Assembly (NCBI RefSeq): GCF_001586165.1
Contig: NZ_CP014608.1
Span: forward strand, 3,720,001-3,784,000
Source: Obesumbacterium proteus
Lineage (GTDB): Bacteria; Pseudomonadota; Gammaproteobacteria; Enterobacterales; Enterobacteriaceae
Reading direction: 5' to 3'
Length of the DNA stretch: 64,000 nt
In this document: positions 25,301 through 35,173 of the stretch, piece after piece
Layout: each line of letters starts with the position of its first letter
Position numbering within the stretch: position 1 is the first letter of the stretch
Notes under the pieces: generated by a model
Told to the model about the DNA's origin: nothing
Database searches by the model: none
What the model saw: only the letters and a program-made list of their open reading frames with translations
Position numbers and translations under genes: made by a program

Positions 25301-28300
25301 CTGTACGGCAACCGTGGTCCCTGCAACCATATTGCCAAGTGTGCCAGTCACCACATTATTCGCGGTGCTTTCCACTTTATTTAGGAAGCCATCGCCTATC
25401 GCCACCACGTTTTGAATAATCGGCAAATCGGTCAGCGCCAAGCCCACATGTACCGGCGTTTTAACAATGTTGCCATTCGCATCGGTGAGCACCACATTGA
25501 AATCCAAGGTTTTCCCGACGGCCGACAGCCACAGGCTTGGGTTAATATTGATGCTCCATTTACCGTTATTGCCCACGTCAGCGACAAAGTCTTGTCCTAA
25601 TATGGTGGCGGTAATCTTGGCTCCGGTATAGTTGCCGGTCACTGTCCCTGTCAGAACCTGCGTGAGCAGTGATTCAGCTAGATTCAGCACGCCATCGCCG
25701 CCAATTAACGTGTTAAGCGTGTCGCCAAGGCCCGGATTTAGCGCCACGTTCAAGCCCACGTTCACCGGCACGCTGACGTTACCCGCGCTGTCGGTACTGG
25801 TGACGGTAATCACCTGTGGGCCATCGGTAAGTCCTTGCAAAGCTAATTTAGGAACGTTTAACGACCAATGACCCAAATTGTCCGCTTGAATAGTGACGCT
25901 AGTTAACGTCCCCACTTTAATCGTGACGCTGCTGTTAGGTTCTGCTGATCCGTTTAACAAGATCCCTGCGCCAATATTGACGGTGTTAAGCAAGCCGCCA
26001 ACGCTGAGAGGGTCGATGTTAACCAGCGGAATAACCGTATCCACATTGACAGGGTGCGTCACCACGGTTGAGTTACCCGCTTTATCGGTTAGGGTAACCT
26101 TGATGTCATTATTTCCTTGCCCCAGCAAAGCCAAATCCGTTGCAGGGATAGAAACAGACCACGTCGCGCCGCTGCCGCCATCACTGACGACCGTGGCCAC
26201 ATAGTTTTTGCCGTTAAGAACAATTTGTACGTTCTGGCCGATATCCGCCACGCTCGCGGTACCGCTGAGCAGCTGCGCTCCTTTGACATCACCGGCATTT
26301 AACACATCATCGCCAGTAAATTTATCGACGGTCAGCTGTGGCGCGGTTATATCAACGACGATCCCAAGCGATCCATTATCGGTACCATCGGTCACGGTAA
26401 TCGTGTGATTACCTTCGGTAAACGAAGCTTTCGGGATCGTTGCCTGCCATGTTCCATTTGAACCAACGATGACAGTCAACGGCGTAGTTAGCTGTGGAAC
26501 ACCATCAACGCTGATAAGCAGTGCGTTACCCACCAAACCTTGTGAATGGCCTGTAATCGTGATCGTTGTACCTGCCAGATCGGCAATACCCAAAATATTA
26601 TCGCCGCTGACAGGGTCAATCGTTAGGCTGGTTAGCGGCAGCGTATTATTGACGGTATAGGTCACATCGGTCGGCAATGCGGCGTTACCCGCCACATCGG
26701 TACCCGATACGCTCAAACTACCTGGCCCCGCTAAACCGATAGCGGCAAGATCGCTCACCCCTAATGAATAGCTCCATGAACCATTGGCTTGAACAATCGC
26801 CGAGAAGGATTTTCCGCCGAGAGTAATATTGATGCTCTGGCCAGCCTTAAATCCGGTTGAAGTCCCACTAATCACCTGTAACGTATGCAGATCGGCATAA
26901 TCAATTACGTGATCGGAGATAAAGTTAGGATTCACCGTAATGGTCGGTAGCGTCAGCGCAATCAGCACCTGTCCGGTCGAGGAGTTAGTATTTAACCCCG
27001 CATCCGTTACGGTAACCTTGATATCTTGCAGTCCGCTGCCCAGATTTATCGTGTTTAACTGACCAGGAAGTAGGTTTAGCGTCCATGACGTACCGCTTGG
27101 ATCGATGGTTGCAGTAAAATCATGGCTATTAATGGTGACGATAACCTTCGACCCCGCAACCGCTGAATTATTCAACGTCAACGAACCATGCAGCTGTTGC
27201 GTACTTAGACTTTCGCTAATGCTCAGTGCACCATCACCAAACGGCGTATCCAGCGTCACGCTTGGCGGCGTCAGATATGCGGTAAAGGTCGGTGCCGGTG
27301 TGATAGTGGTTGAGTTACCCGCAGCGTCTTGCGCAGTAAGGGTAATTTGATGTTCACCGTTGCCGAGACTCAGCAGCGCTTTCGGTGGCAGCGTAATCGT
27401 CCAGTTGCCGCTCGCATCTACCGAACCGGTGTAGGTCACTCCGCCGATATCGATACTTAGCTTAACCTGTTGATTCAGGCCAGTAGAACCGGTGGTTCCG
27501 GTCAGTACTATCGTGTCATTGGCCTCGCCGATATTCAGCAGTCCATCGCCAAACAACGTGCCAATGGTTGGCACTGGCGCAACCAAGCTGGCGGTGAAAT
27601 TGCCATCTATAGAACCGACGTTGCCTGCGTGATCGGTCACCTCAACGTGAATCAACTTAGGACCGTCAACTCCCACGGAGGCGGAACCTAAAGCACTTGG
27701 AGGCACCACCAGCGTCCACTTACCATCATCCGTCACCACCGCGTTCAGCGTTTGCGAACCGATAGTGACTTTAACAATCTGACCAGCGCCGGTAATACCG
27801 GTGCTCCCCGTCAAAGTTTGCGATACCTTCGATTCAGCAATGCTCAGCAGCCCATCACCAAACGGCAGGTTAATGGTTGGCACAGGCAAGACGTGAGTCA
27901 GAACCTCAGCGGTTTGCGTTGGTGATGTCACCACGTTGCCCGCAGAATCAGTGACGGTGACCGACAGTGACCAAGTGCCATCTGGCAGCGCCTGTAGGGT
28001 GCCAACGTCTAACGGCAGCTTCCAGCTACCATCAGGATTGACGATAGCAGCAACCGGCGTACCGTTGATGTTGACCATAACGCTCACGCCAACGTCAGTG
28101 TTTAATCCTGACAACCCATGCAGGCTGGTGGCGGTGAGCGAATCGGTAAAGTTTAAAATCCCGTCGCCGAAAGGCGTATCTAAGGTTGGGATCGGCAGCG
28201 TAATTTTTGCCGTAAAGTTGGCAGAACTGCTGGTTTCGGTATTGCCTGCGCGATCCGTAAGCGTCACGCTCAGGGTGTGAGAGGTATCGCCCAGCACGCT

Positions 28301-31300
28301 GAGCACGTTAGACGGAAGTTGCACCGTCCAGTTACCGTTCACGTCTACCGCGCCAACGTATTTGGTGCCATCCAGCGTGATGTACACCGTTTGCCCTGCC
28401 CCAAGCAGACCTGAATTGCCGGACAGCGTTTGCCCTAACAGGGCTTCAGCATTGTTCAGCACGTTATCACCAAACAGCGGCAGCGGCAGCGGCAGCGTTG
28501 CTGTGGGTTCGAAATGCGTCAGAACATCAAGCTGGCCTGTTGCGCTACCCACGTTGCCGTAGCTATCTGTGGCGGTGACGGTAATGGTCGCTTTGCCGTC
28601 AGCTAAAACATCTAGAAGGTGTCCAGCCACCGGAATCGACCAACTGCCATTGGCACCCACGCTACCAATAATCTGTACGCCGCCGATGGTGACCGTGATT
28701 TTGGTACCTTGCAGCAAGTGCGTCGAGGTACCGGTTAACACGCCGCCCGCCGCCGACTCTACAATGCTTAGAATGCCATCAATAAACGGCGTATCTAATG
28801 TGAGCGTAGGCAGCAGATGTGTGCCTACATTGAGGGACAGATCTTTGCTCGTGGTATTGCCTGCGCTATCGGTCGCCGTCACCGTAATCGTGTTGGTGCC
28901 ATCCGGCAGCGCCTGTAGATCACCGGCTGAAACCGTCAGTTTCCAGATGCCGTTGCCGTCAGCGGTAACCTGTACCGTTTTGTTGTTAATGGTGACGCTA
29001 ACCGTTTGGCCCGCGTCTGTTTTGCCACTTAATATCTGTGAAACCAACGCTTCAGCGTAGTTCAGCACGTTATCCGTGACGAAGAGATCGATGCTCAGCA
29101 ACGGTGCCTGTGTATCCACCTGCACGTTATGGGTATCGCTGGCCGGGTTTTTCGCCACGTCGTTTACGTTGGCAACGATATTTTGCGGGCCCTGATCCAG
29201 TTTTTGTACGTCAGCAGCAGGAACCGTGACGCTCCACAATCCGTTGGCATCTACGCTGCCGATATAGGTCTTGCCACCCAGCGTAACGGTAACCGTTTGT
29301 CCGTTAGTCACATGGGTGGTGGTACCGGTAATTTGCAGGTCGCTTTGTGCTTCTTTGGCGTTAATCACGTTATCACCGGCTACGGTATTCACGTGAATCG
29401 TCGGCAAATCAGCAGGCTGGGCAATAACGGTTACATTGTGAGAGTCCGTCGCAGGGTTGCCGCTGGTATCACTCACCGATACGTTGATGCCACCAATACC
29501 GTCTGGCAGTTGTTTAACATCGACTGCTGGAATGTTGTAGCTCCAGCTACCGTCTGGGTTCACGCTGGTGGTATAGGTTTTTCCGTTCAGCGTAATCGTG
29601 ACGACTTGGTTGGCTTCAACGTGCGTTGTGGTACCCGAAATCGTCAGCGTAGCGTTAATCTCCGAGGCGTTGATATAGTCATCGCCAGAGACAGTGCCAA
29701 TGTGAATAGTTGGTTGGTTGGCCGCCGAAGCATCCAATTTCACCACTTGGTTAACGGTGCCAGTATTGCCTGCGACATCGGTGAGTGAGGCGTTGAACAA
29801 AATATTGCCATCGCTCACGCCGTTGAGCGCCCCCGAAGGTAGCGTGAGGCTCCACGTCCCGTCTGGATTCACGTTGGCGGTGTAGGTCGCGCCGTTGACC
29901 ACCACTTTAACAACCACGGTCTGGCCGCTGTCGCCAACCAGCGCAGTGCCTGAAATCACAATCGGGCTATGGGCTTCCGCGGCGTTAATCACGTTATCGC
30001 CGGTGATCGGATTAATGGTCAGCACCGGCAGCGTTTTGTCAATCTGAGCACTGCCGCTGATGTTCGTGCTGTTACCCACCGCATCGGTCGCCGTGACGGT
30101 TATCGTCTGTGGGCCATCCTGCAAATTGGTGAAATCACCGCTTGGAATATTCACCGTCCAGTTGCCCTGGGCATCAACCGTTGCGGTATAGTTTTTGCCG
30201 CCAAAGTTGACCGTGACCTGCTGCCCAACGCCCGCTACACCCGTGGTACCACTCAGTTGCTGGTTATTTCCAGCCTCTGCGGCATTCAGATAGCCATCGC
30301 CAAATGGCGCATTAAGGGTTGGATGCGGCGCGGTATGGGTAATGATTTCAAAGTTTTGGGTCGAGGAGACAGGGTTCCCCGCGTTATCTAGTCCAGACAC
30401 CGTCAGCGTGGCGGTGCCATCAGGGATCGCCTTAGCGGCATCCGCAGGTACTGTGACGCTCCACGTGCCACCGGCCTGAATGGTGGTGTTATAGGTTATC
30501 CCGTTAAGGGTAACTTCTATTTTTCCGCCAACCGGAATATTCACGGAGGTTCCGTTAACCACCAACCCTGAAGCCACTTCGGCTGAGTTAACCAAGTTAT
30601 CACCGGTGAGCGGTGACACGGTTAAGGCACTGACCGTGGTATTGACGGTGAAATCATGGCTGGCCTGCGCGCTGTTGCCGCTCAGATCGCTGACTTTAAC
30701 ATCGAGCGTGTAGCTACCGTTGTTCAAATTACTTAAGACACCCGCCGGAATATTGACGGACCAGCTGCCATCGGCATTTACCGTGCCGGTATAGCTGCTA
30801 CCGCCGATGGTGACCGTGACCACCTGACCCGCTTCCACGTATAGCGCTTTACCGGTGACCGTTTGCAGATTCTGGCGCTCGGTGCCATCCAGCACGTCGT
30901 TGCCCGCAAAGACGTTAACGCTGAGCAGCGGCGCAAATTTTGGATCGGAGTCAACCAAAATGGTTTCTTGCAGGCTCGCTCCGTTACCGGCTTTATCTGT
31001 CACGCTGACGCTGATGGTGGTGTCACCATTGCTCAACACTTTCAAATCAGCTGAAGGAATCGAGGTTGTCCAGTTGCCGCTGGCGTCTACCGTCGCGGTA
31101 TATGTTTTGCCATTCAGAGTAATAGTAACTTTTTGCCCCGCTTCGGCTCCCACGGCGGTGCCAGACAGCGTTTGTGCCTGTGTGGCTTCCTGAATGTTCA
31201 GGCGATTATCGCCAGCAAAATTATTAATCGTAATCACCGGCGCGACGGTATCGACCGATGCGATGAGAGAAGCACCGATTTGGTTACCGGCAATATCGCC

Positions 31301-34300
31301 AGCGGTTACCTTAATGAGCTGGTTTCCGTTTTGCAGCGCCTGCACATCAGCCTGTGGAACCACAACTGACCAATTGCCATTAGCATCTACGCTGCCGGTA
31401 TAGTCATGACCATTTAACGTCAGGGTGATGGTTTGCCCTGCGCCGGTGATCCCCGTTTTACCGGTAATCGTTTGTGCGCTCTGCGCTTCGGTGGCGTTAA
31501 GTACGCCATCGCCAAACGGAACGTTGATAGTAGGATTCGGCAACGTGTGAGTGAGCACATTAAGATCGTGCGTCGTACTCACCGAGTGACCTTCTTTGTC
31601 GGTTACGGTGGCGGTTATGGTGGCTACGCCATCTTTCAGCGCTTTGAGATCAACGCTGCTGACCGAAGTCTGCCATTGACCGTTAGCGCCAACGGTCGCC
31701 AAATAGTTTTTGCCATTTAGCACGATGGTAACGACCGTGCCAGCACTCACGTTGGTCGTGGTGCCGTTAATGTTTAAGCTGCCATTACTCTCAGCAACGT
31801 TGAGATAGTCATCGCCGGCAATAATCGAGATCGCAATGCTGCCGTGGTTGGTATCCGTATCAACGTTGAAGCTGAATTTGCCGTTAACGGTTTGTCCCGC
31901 CAAGTCAGTAACGCTGACGTTGCCGTTGGCCAAGCCCTCCGGTAATTTTTCCAGATCGGCGGATGGGATCGTCAGGCTCCATGTGCCGTTGGAGAGCACA
32001 TGCGTGGTGTAGGTTTGCCCGTTGAGCGTCACCGTGATTGTGCTGCCGGTTTCGGCGTTGGTGGTGGTGCCTTTGAGCACCTGAGCGGTTTGGGCTTCAC
32101 TGCTATCCAGCGTGCCGTCACCGGCAAAGGTGGATACCGTTACCGTCGGCAGAAGATTTTTCACCACAAAATTATGGCTGCTGGTGGTGCTATTGCCCGC
32201 GCTGTCGGTCAGCGTAGCGGTAATAGTGTGATTACCATTGGTCAACGGTGCGAGATCGGCCGCCGGAACATTAAGACTCCAGCGACCATCAGCCCCTACG
32301 GTGGCGCTGTAATGCTTACCGTTAATCAACACATCGACCAGTTTGCCTTGTTCAGAAGCAGATGCAGTCCCTGACACCGTTTGTACTGCTTTTTGTTCGC
32401 TGGCATTCAGCACATCATCACCGGCAAAAACGCCAATCGACAGCTGCGGTGCGATGGTATCAACGCTAAAGTTGCCGGTTATCTTGCCATTGTTGCCTGC
32501 CACATCGGTGGCCGACACTTGATACGATAGCGAACCCTGTGGGAAACCGTGCAAATCGCTGACCGGAACGGACACTTGCCAATTCCCTTGGGCATCAACG
32601 ACGGCATTATAGATTTTCCCGCCCAGGGTGATCGTCACCGTTTGCGACCCGTGAATACCCGACGTTCCGCTCAGGGTCTGAACCTTGCCCGACTCCTGCA
32701 AATTCAAAATACCGTCGGTGAACGGCGTATCAATGGTTGGCGCGGGTAAATCATGCGTCAACACGTTAAGCGTATGCTGACTAGAAACCACATTGCCTAG
32801 CGAATCGGTCACCGACGCGGTGATTTTAATGGCTCCATCAGCCAACAGCGCGAGATCGGCTGGCGGTACACTAACGGTCCAATGCCCAGCGATACCAACC
32901 GTTGCGCCATAGGTTTTGCCGTTGAGAAGCACCGTAACATGAGCGCCAGCGCTCACGCCGACGGTAGTACCGTTAATCGCTAACGGCTGCTGTGCCTCAC
33001 TGGCGCTTAAATAATCGTCGCTAGAAACAATGGAAATGGCGATGGATGAGTTGTCACCCGAGGCTTTAAAGCTGTGAGTACTGTTCGCGGTCTGGTTTGC
33101 CAAATCGCTAACGCTAACGGTGAAGCTATGGTTACCCACCGTCAACGAGCTTAAATCACTGGAAGGAATCGTGACCTTCCAAGAACCATCAGATTGAACG
33201 GTAGCAAGATACGTTTTGCCGCCGTCGAGTTTGATAGTAACCACGCGACCCGCTTCAACGTTGTGGGTGCTTCCGCTCAGCACCTGAGCGGTTTTTGCTT
33301 CCGCGCCACTCAGGGTGTCGTCACCGGCAAATTGCGCAACGTTAATCGTAGGCGTGGTGGTTTTTACATCGAGCTGTTCGGTTTTAGTACTGGTGTTGCC
33401 ATATTTATCGGTAATAGAAACCAGTAAATTATTCTGGCCCTGCGGCAAATGCTGTAGATCGCCGCTGGTGACGCCGATGCTCCACTTGCCGTCTGCGCCC
33501 ACTATCGCGGTGTAGTTTTTCCCGTTTAAAGTGAGCGTGATTTTTTGGCCGGCGTTAGCCGCACTGGTTTTCCCCGTCAGGGTCTGAGTTAACGTGCTCT
33601 CTAGCTTGCTTAGAATATTGTCACCGGCAAAGGCATTCAGGGTGAGATCTGGCAGCACCGTTTTGACGTTGATCCCCAACTGCGTGGTGGTGCTGTGGCC
33701 TGCGCTGTCGGTCAAGGTGGCGCTGATATTTAGGCTACCCTGTGGCAGCGCTTGTAAATCAGCGGTTGGAATATTGATGCTCCAGCTGCCGTCTTTGCCC
33801 ACCAGCCCGGTGTACGTTTTTCCGCCCAGCGTGACCGTTACCGTGCGCCCCGCATTCGAGGCCGTAGTACTCCCGCTGAGCACTTGGCTGGCTAAGCTTT
33901 CGTTGTGATTAAGAATGTTGTCGCCCGCAAAGGCATTAACTTTTAAGGCAGGGTTTCCGGTCGGTGCAGTCTCTACATTGAACTGCTCGGTTTTGGTATT
34001 GGTGTTGCCATATTTATCGGTAATGGAGACCGATAAGGTGTTCTTGCCCTGCGACAGATGCTGTAGATCGCCGCTGGTGACACCAATGCTCCACGTACCG
34101 TCGGCTCCGACGACGCCGGTATAGGTTTTCCCGTTCAGCGTCAGCGTCACTTTTTGACCGGCGTTAGCCGCGCTGGTTTTCCCACTCAGGCTTTGAGTGA
34201 CCATGCTCTCCTGCTGGTTCAGGATATTATCGCCAGCAAAAGCATTTAGGGTTAAATCAGGCAGCGCCGTTTTAACATTGACCGTCAGTTGCGTGGTCGT

Positions 34301-35173
34301 GCTGTGGCCTGCGCTGTTGGTCAAAGTGGCGCTGATATTCAGGCTACCCTGCGGCAGCGCCTGTAAATCAGCGGTTGGAATATTGATACTCCAACTTCCA
34401 TCTTTGCCCACAATACCAAGGTAAGTTTTGCCACCTAGAGTGATCGTCACCGTGCGCCCCGCATTCGAGGCCGTGGTGCTGCCGCTGAGCACTTGGGTAG
34501 CTAGGCTTTCGTTGTGGTTAAGAACGTTATCGCCCGCAAAGGCGTTCACTTTTAAGGTTGGATTGGTTGTTCCTCCATTGCCATTACCATTGCCGCCGTT
34601 GCCATTTCCATTGCCATTGCCATTTCCATTGCCATTTCCACCATTTCCATTTCCTGAGCTGCTGTCTCCATGCCCTCCGCCTCCCCCACCTGCGGCCAGT
34701 GCAATACCGCCGCCGATAGCTAATGCCCCGAGAACTCCGCCAATCACGCCGGCAGAGATGCCATCATGCCCAACTAACGTAGAGACTCCGTCACCCAGCG
34801 TCTCATAAGTCGGGATCACTGTTTGCGCGGTAGAAGAACCTGCCATATCTGCAAATGGGAAAATGGCATGGTGTGTCGTTTTGCCATCATCGAAAACTAA
34901 CTCGCTGTGCTCACCGTGCTCATCCATAAAGAAAAAGCGCTGATAGCGCACGGTAGATCCATCTTTCATGTGGACAATCAAATCATTGCCCTGTCGCTCA
35001 TAGCTAGCCACCAAAGAAGTGTCACCGTGGATTTTCACCACGCTGGACTCCGTTAACGTTACTACTCGATTTCCTTGAGCATACTGAGCTATTTGTTTCC
35101 CATTGGAACGAGTAACAATATCAACGCTTCCTGAACCAGCAGATGCGCCAGAGGATAAATTTGACTGTGCCAT
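22355..35173 (-). CDS. Giant BapA-family repeat adhesin (4272 aa)
   Basis: The N-terminal 140 residues resemble the BapA prefix domain (DIVTRSNGKQIAQYAQGN, VVKIHGDTSLVASYERQGNDLIVHM). A hydrophobic Gly/Ala-rich segment follows (about 141-161), then a Gly/Asn linker (162-201). From about residue 205 to 4050 I count 38 Ig-like repeats of about 101 residues, each opening with a (F/L)xGDxxLNxxE(A/S) motif and containing a DGxWSxxxP motif; the last repeat is degenerate. The C-terminal part has an RTX-like IDGGAGTDTL motif and the type I secretion signal, ending HVNLM. The ATG at 35173 has AAGGAG 5 nt upstream; a GTG at 35179 overlaps that site. It is followed by TolC, ABC and HlyD genes, as in bapABCD, so it is secreted to the surface for adhesion and biofilm. 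No LapD/LapG genes are in the window. Confidence 0.93.
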   Translation of the reverse strand: MAQSNLSSGASAGSGSVDIVTRSNGKQIAQYAQGNRVVTLTESSVVKIHGDTSLVASYERQGNDLIVHMKDGSTVRYQRFFFMDEHGEHSELVFDDGKTTHHAIFPFADMAGSSTAQTVIPTYETLGDGVSTLVGHDGISAGVIGGVLGALAIGGGIALAAGGGGGGHGDSSSGNGNGGNGNGNGNGNGNGNGGNGNGNGGTTNPTLKVNAFAGDNVLNHNESLATQVLSGSTTASNAGRTVTITLGGKTYLGIVGKDGSWSINIPTADLQALPQGSLNISATLTNSAGHSTTTQLTVNVKTALPDLTLNAFAGDNILNQQESMVTQSLSGKTSAANAGQKVTLTLNGKTYTGVVGADGTWSIGVTSGDLQHLSQGKNTLSVSITDKYGNTNTKTEQFNVETAPTGNPALKVNAFAGDNILNHNESLASQVLSGSTTASNAGRTVTVTLGGKTYTGLVGKDGSWSINIPTADLQALPQGSLNISATLTDSAGHSTTTQLGINVKTVLPDLTLNAFAGDNILSKLESTLTQTLTGKTSAANAGQKITLTLNGKNYTAIVGADGKWSIGVTSGDLQHLPQGQNNLLVSITDKYGNTSTKTEQLDVKTTTPTINVAQFAGDDTLSGAEAKTAQVLSGSTHNVEAGRVVTIKLDGGKTYLATVQSDGSWKVTIPSSDLSSLTVGNHSFTVSVSDLANQTANSTHSFKASGDNSSIAISIVSSDDYLSASEAQQPLAINGTTVGVSAGAHVTVLLNGKTYGATVGIAGHWTVSVPPADLALLADGAIKITASVTDSLGNVVSSQHTLNVLTHDLPAPTIDTPFTDGILNLQESGKVQTLSGTSGIHGSQTVTITLGGKIYNAVVDAQGNWQVSVPVSDLHGFPQGSLSYQVSATDVAGNNGKITGNFSVDTIAPQLSIGVFAGDDVLNASEQKAVQTVSGTASASEQGKLVDVLINGKHYSATVGADGRWSLNVPAADLAPLTNGNHTITATLTDSAGNSTTSSHNFVVKNLLPTVTVSTFAGDGTLDSSEAQTAQVLKGTTTNAETGSTITVTLNGQTYTTHVLSNGTWSLTIPSADLEKLPEGLANGNVSVTDLAGQTVNGKFSFNVDTDTNHGSIAISIIAGDDYLNVAESNGSLNINGTTTNVSAGTVVTIVLNGKNYLATVGANGQWQTSVSSVDLKALKDGVATITATVTDKEGHSVSTTHDLNVLTHTLPNPTINVPFGDGVLNATEAQSAQTITGKTGITGAGQTITLTLNGHDYTGSVDANGNWSVVVPQADVQALQNGNQLIKVTAGDIAGNQIGASLIASVDTVAPVITINNFAGDNRLNIQEATQAQTLSGTAVGAEAGQKVTITLNGKTYTATVDASGNWTTSIPSADLKVLSNGDTTISVSVTDKAGNGASLQETILVDSDPKFAPLLSVNVFAGNDVLDGTERQNLQTVTGKALYVEAGQVVTVTIGGSSYTGTVNADGSWSVNIPAGVLSNLNNGSYTLDVKVSDLSGNSAQASHDFTVNTTVSALTVSPLTGDNLVNSAEVASGLVVNGTSVNIPVGGKIEVTLNGITYNTTIQAGGTWSVTVPADAAKAIPDGTATLTVSGLDNAGNPVSSTQNFEIITHTAPHPTLNAPFGDGYLNAAEAGNNQQLSGTTGVAGVGQQVTVNFGGKNYTATVDAQGNWTVNIPSGDFTNLQDGPQTITVTATDAVGNSTNISGSAQIDKTLPVLTINPITGDNVINAAEAHSPIVISGTALVGDSGQTVVVKVVVNGATYTANVNPDGTWSLTLPSGALNGVSDGNILFNASLTDVAGNTGTVNQVVKLDASAANQPTIHIGTVSGDDYINASEINATLTISGTTTHVEANQVVTITLNGKTYTTSVNPDGSWSYNIPAVDVKQLPDGIGGINVSVSDTSGNPATDSHNVTVIAQPADLPTIHVNTVAGDNVINAKEAQSDLQITGTTTHVTNGQTVTVTLGGKTYIGSVDANGLWSVTVPAADVQKLDQGPQNIVANVNDVAKNPASDTHNVQVDTQAPLLSIDLFVTDNVLNYAEALVSQILSGKTDAGQTVSVTINNKTVQVTADGNGIWKLTVSAGDLQALPDGTNTITVTATDSAGNTTSKDLSLNVGTHLLPTLTLDTPFIDGILSIVESAAGGVLTGTSTHLLQGTKITVTIGGVQIIGSVGANGSWSIPVAGHLLDVLADGKATITVTATDSYGNVGSATGQLDVLTHFEPTATLPLPLPLFGDNVLNNAEALLGQTLSGNSGLLGAGQTVYITLDGTKYVGAVDVNGNWTVQLPSNVLSVLGDTSHTLSVTLTDRAGNTETSSSANFTAKITLPIPTLDTPFGDGILNFTDSLTATSLHGLSGLNTDVGVSVMVNINGTPVAAIVNPDGSWKLPLDVGTLQALPDGTWSLSVTVTDSAGNVVTSPTQTAEVLTHVLPVPTINLPFGDGLLSIAESKVSQTLTGSTGITGAGQIVKVTIGSQTLNAVVTDDGKWTLVVPPSALGSASVGVDGPKLIHVEVTDHAGNVGSIDGNFTASLVAPVPTIGTLFGDGLLNIGEANDTIVLTGTTGSTGLNQQVKLSIDIGGVTYTGSVDASGNWTITLPPKALLSLGNGEHQITLTAQDAAGNSTTITPAPTFTAYLTPPSVTLDTPFGDGALSISESLSTQQLHGSLTLNNSAVAGSKVIVTINSHDFTATIDPSGTSWTLNLLPGQLNTINLGSGLQDIKVTVTDAGLNTNSSTGQVLIALTLPTITVNPNFISDHVIDYADLHTLQVISGTSTGFKAGQSINITLGGKSFSAIVQANGSWSYSLGVSDLAAIGLAGPGSLSVSGTDVAGNAALPTDVTYTVNNTLPLTSLTIDPVSGDNILGIADLAGTTITITGHSQGLVGNALLISVDGVPQLTTPLTVIVGSNGTWQATIPKASFTEGNHTITVTDGTDNGSLGIVVDITAPQLTVDKFTGDDVLNAGDVKGAQLLSGTASVADIGQNVQIVLNGKNYVATVVSDGGSGATWSVSIPATDLALLGQGNNDIKVTLTDKAGNSTVVTHPVNVDTVIPLVNIDPLSVGGLLNTVNIGAGILLNGSAEPNSSVTIKVGTLTSVTIQADNLGHWSLNVPKLALQGLTDGPQVITVTSTDSAGNVSVPVNVGLNVALNPGLGDTLNTLIGGDGVLNLAESLLTQVLTGTVTGNYTGAKITATILGQDFVADVGNNGKWSININPSLWLSAVGKTLDFNVVLTDANGNIVKTPVHVGLALTDLPIIQNVVAIGDGFLNKVESTANNVVTGTLGNMVAGTTVAVQLGISTFQATVNADGTWSANIPQGVLAGLQDGSVKVVIIATDPAGNVVTSNTNLNVITHNLPTLALDPLFGDGVLSLTEALAGGLSIGGSTSGMVGQTLQVLIGGSLVTTAVVGANGKWSIAVTPQILSILEGVVGGNVTVEVKGNDIAGNPVDQTVGLKLDLTPPILSGISLFGDGLLNAVDATTNQLITGTAAGAPLGSTVNVLIGGKTFTGVTLANGTFSIILTPANLAQLPDGNLTATVTVTTPSGNTASTTTGVKVGLTNLPTITLDPLLSGDGFLNKAESLVDQVISGKVTNLTSGTVNITVNGTPLTATINSNGTWSTTLSAGLLSALPDGPLNINVSVTDAVGNTTSLPTILTTLTHNLPTITLGSLFGDAVLSVGDLLTSQLISGTTTNLAGGSLTLTLGSKIYTVPVGSGGAWSLSVSPLDLKALLDGNLTVGVTAKDAAGNPASASGILSVVTHALPTLTIGSIFGDGGLNIADLASAQVISGTSTNAQGSQLTVTLGGKSYLTTVGNDGSWSINVPKTDLSLLGDGNLGVNVSLTNPIGNTVNAGGSLNVITHQPGVAIANGIFGDGVLNIAESGVSQLLTGTVTSALPGAKVVVTVGTVDYQATVNANGTWSLNLTSTQLKLLTDGPLHIGVKVTDVVGNTNSTGVDVGVKLSQPLLGLNVVTLPSLGDLLLGGKLLVITGTSKNLQNGAALHVSLLNDTLAADTTVDSNGNWSASLGLTLNLLQLLLLNKVVNLSAHDSAGNGVIVNVGLDGHIIDVTPTSAPAPAMMMAMSIDDVSASHTDSQDHLSQSQSATSLDDSATASTSGTFTIGGVTIDLADGTHNSGASVTGSAGSDKVHVSDAGFTHIDGGAGTDTLVLDGSNINLDLTSLGLKVEHIEIFDLGKAGNNAITLDLKEALNVTDKPQDDLLIKGSIGDRVNLVHGQGDIWDVSGQREVNGVTYDVYHNSSTGSSTLGDVLIQQGLHVNLM

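Noticed and set aside
23472..34808. Many long plus-strand open frames (up to 319 codons) opposite the adhesin gene
   Set aside because: They follow from the repeated codon pattern of the Ig domains, recur with the repeat period, and have no protein signature or ribosome-binding sites.
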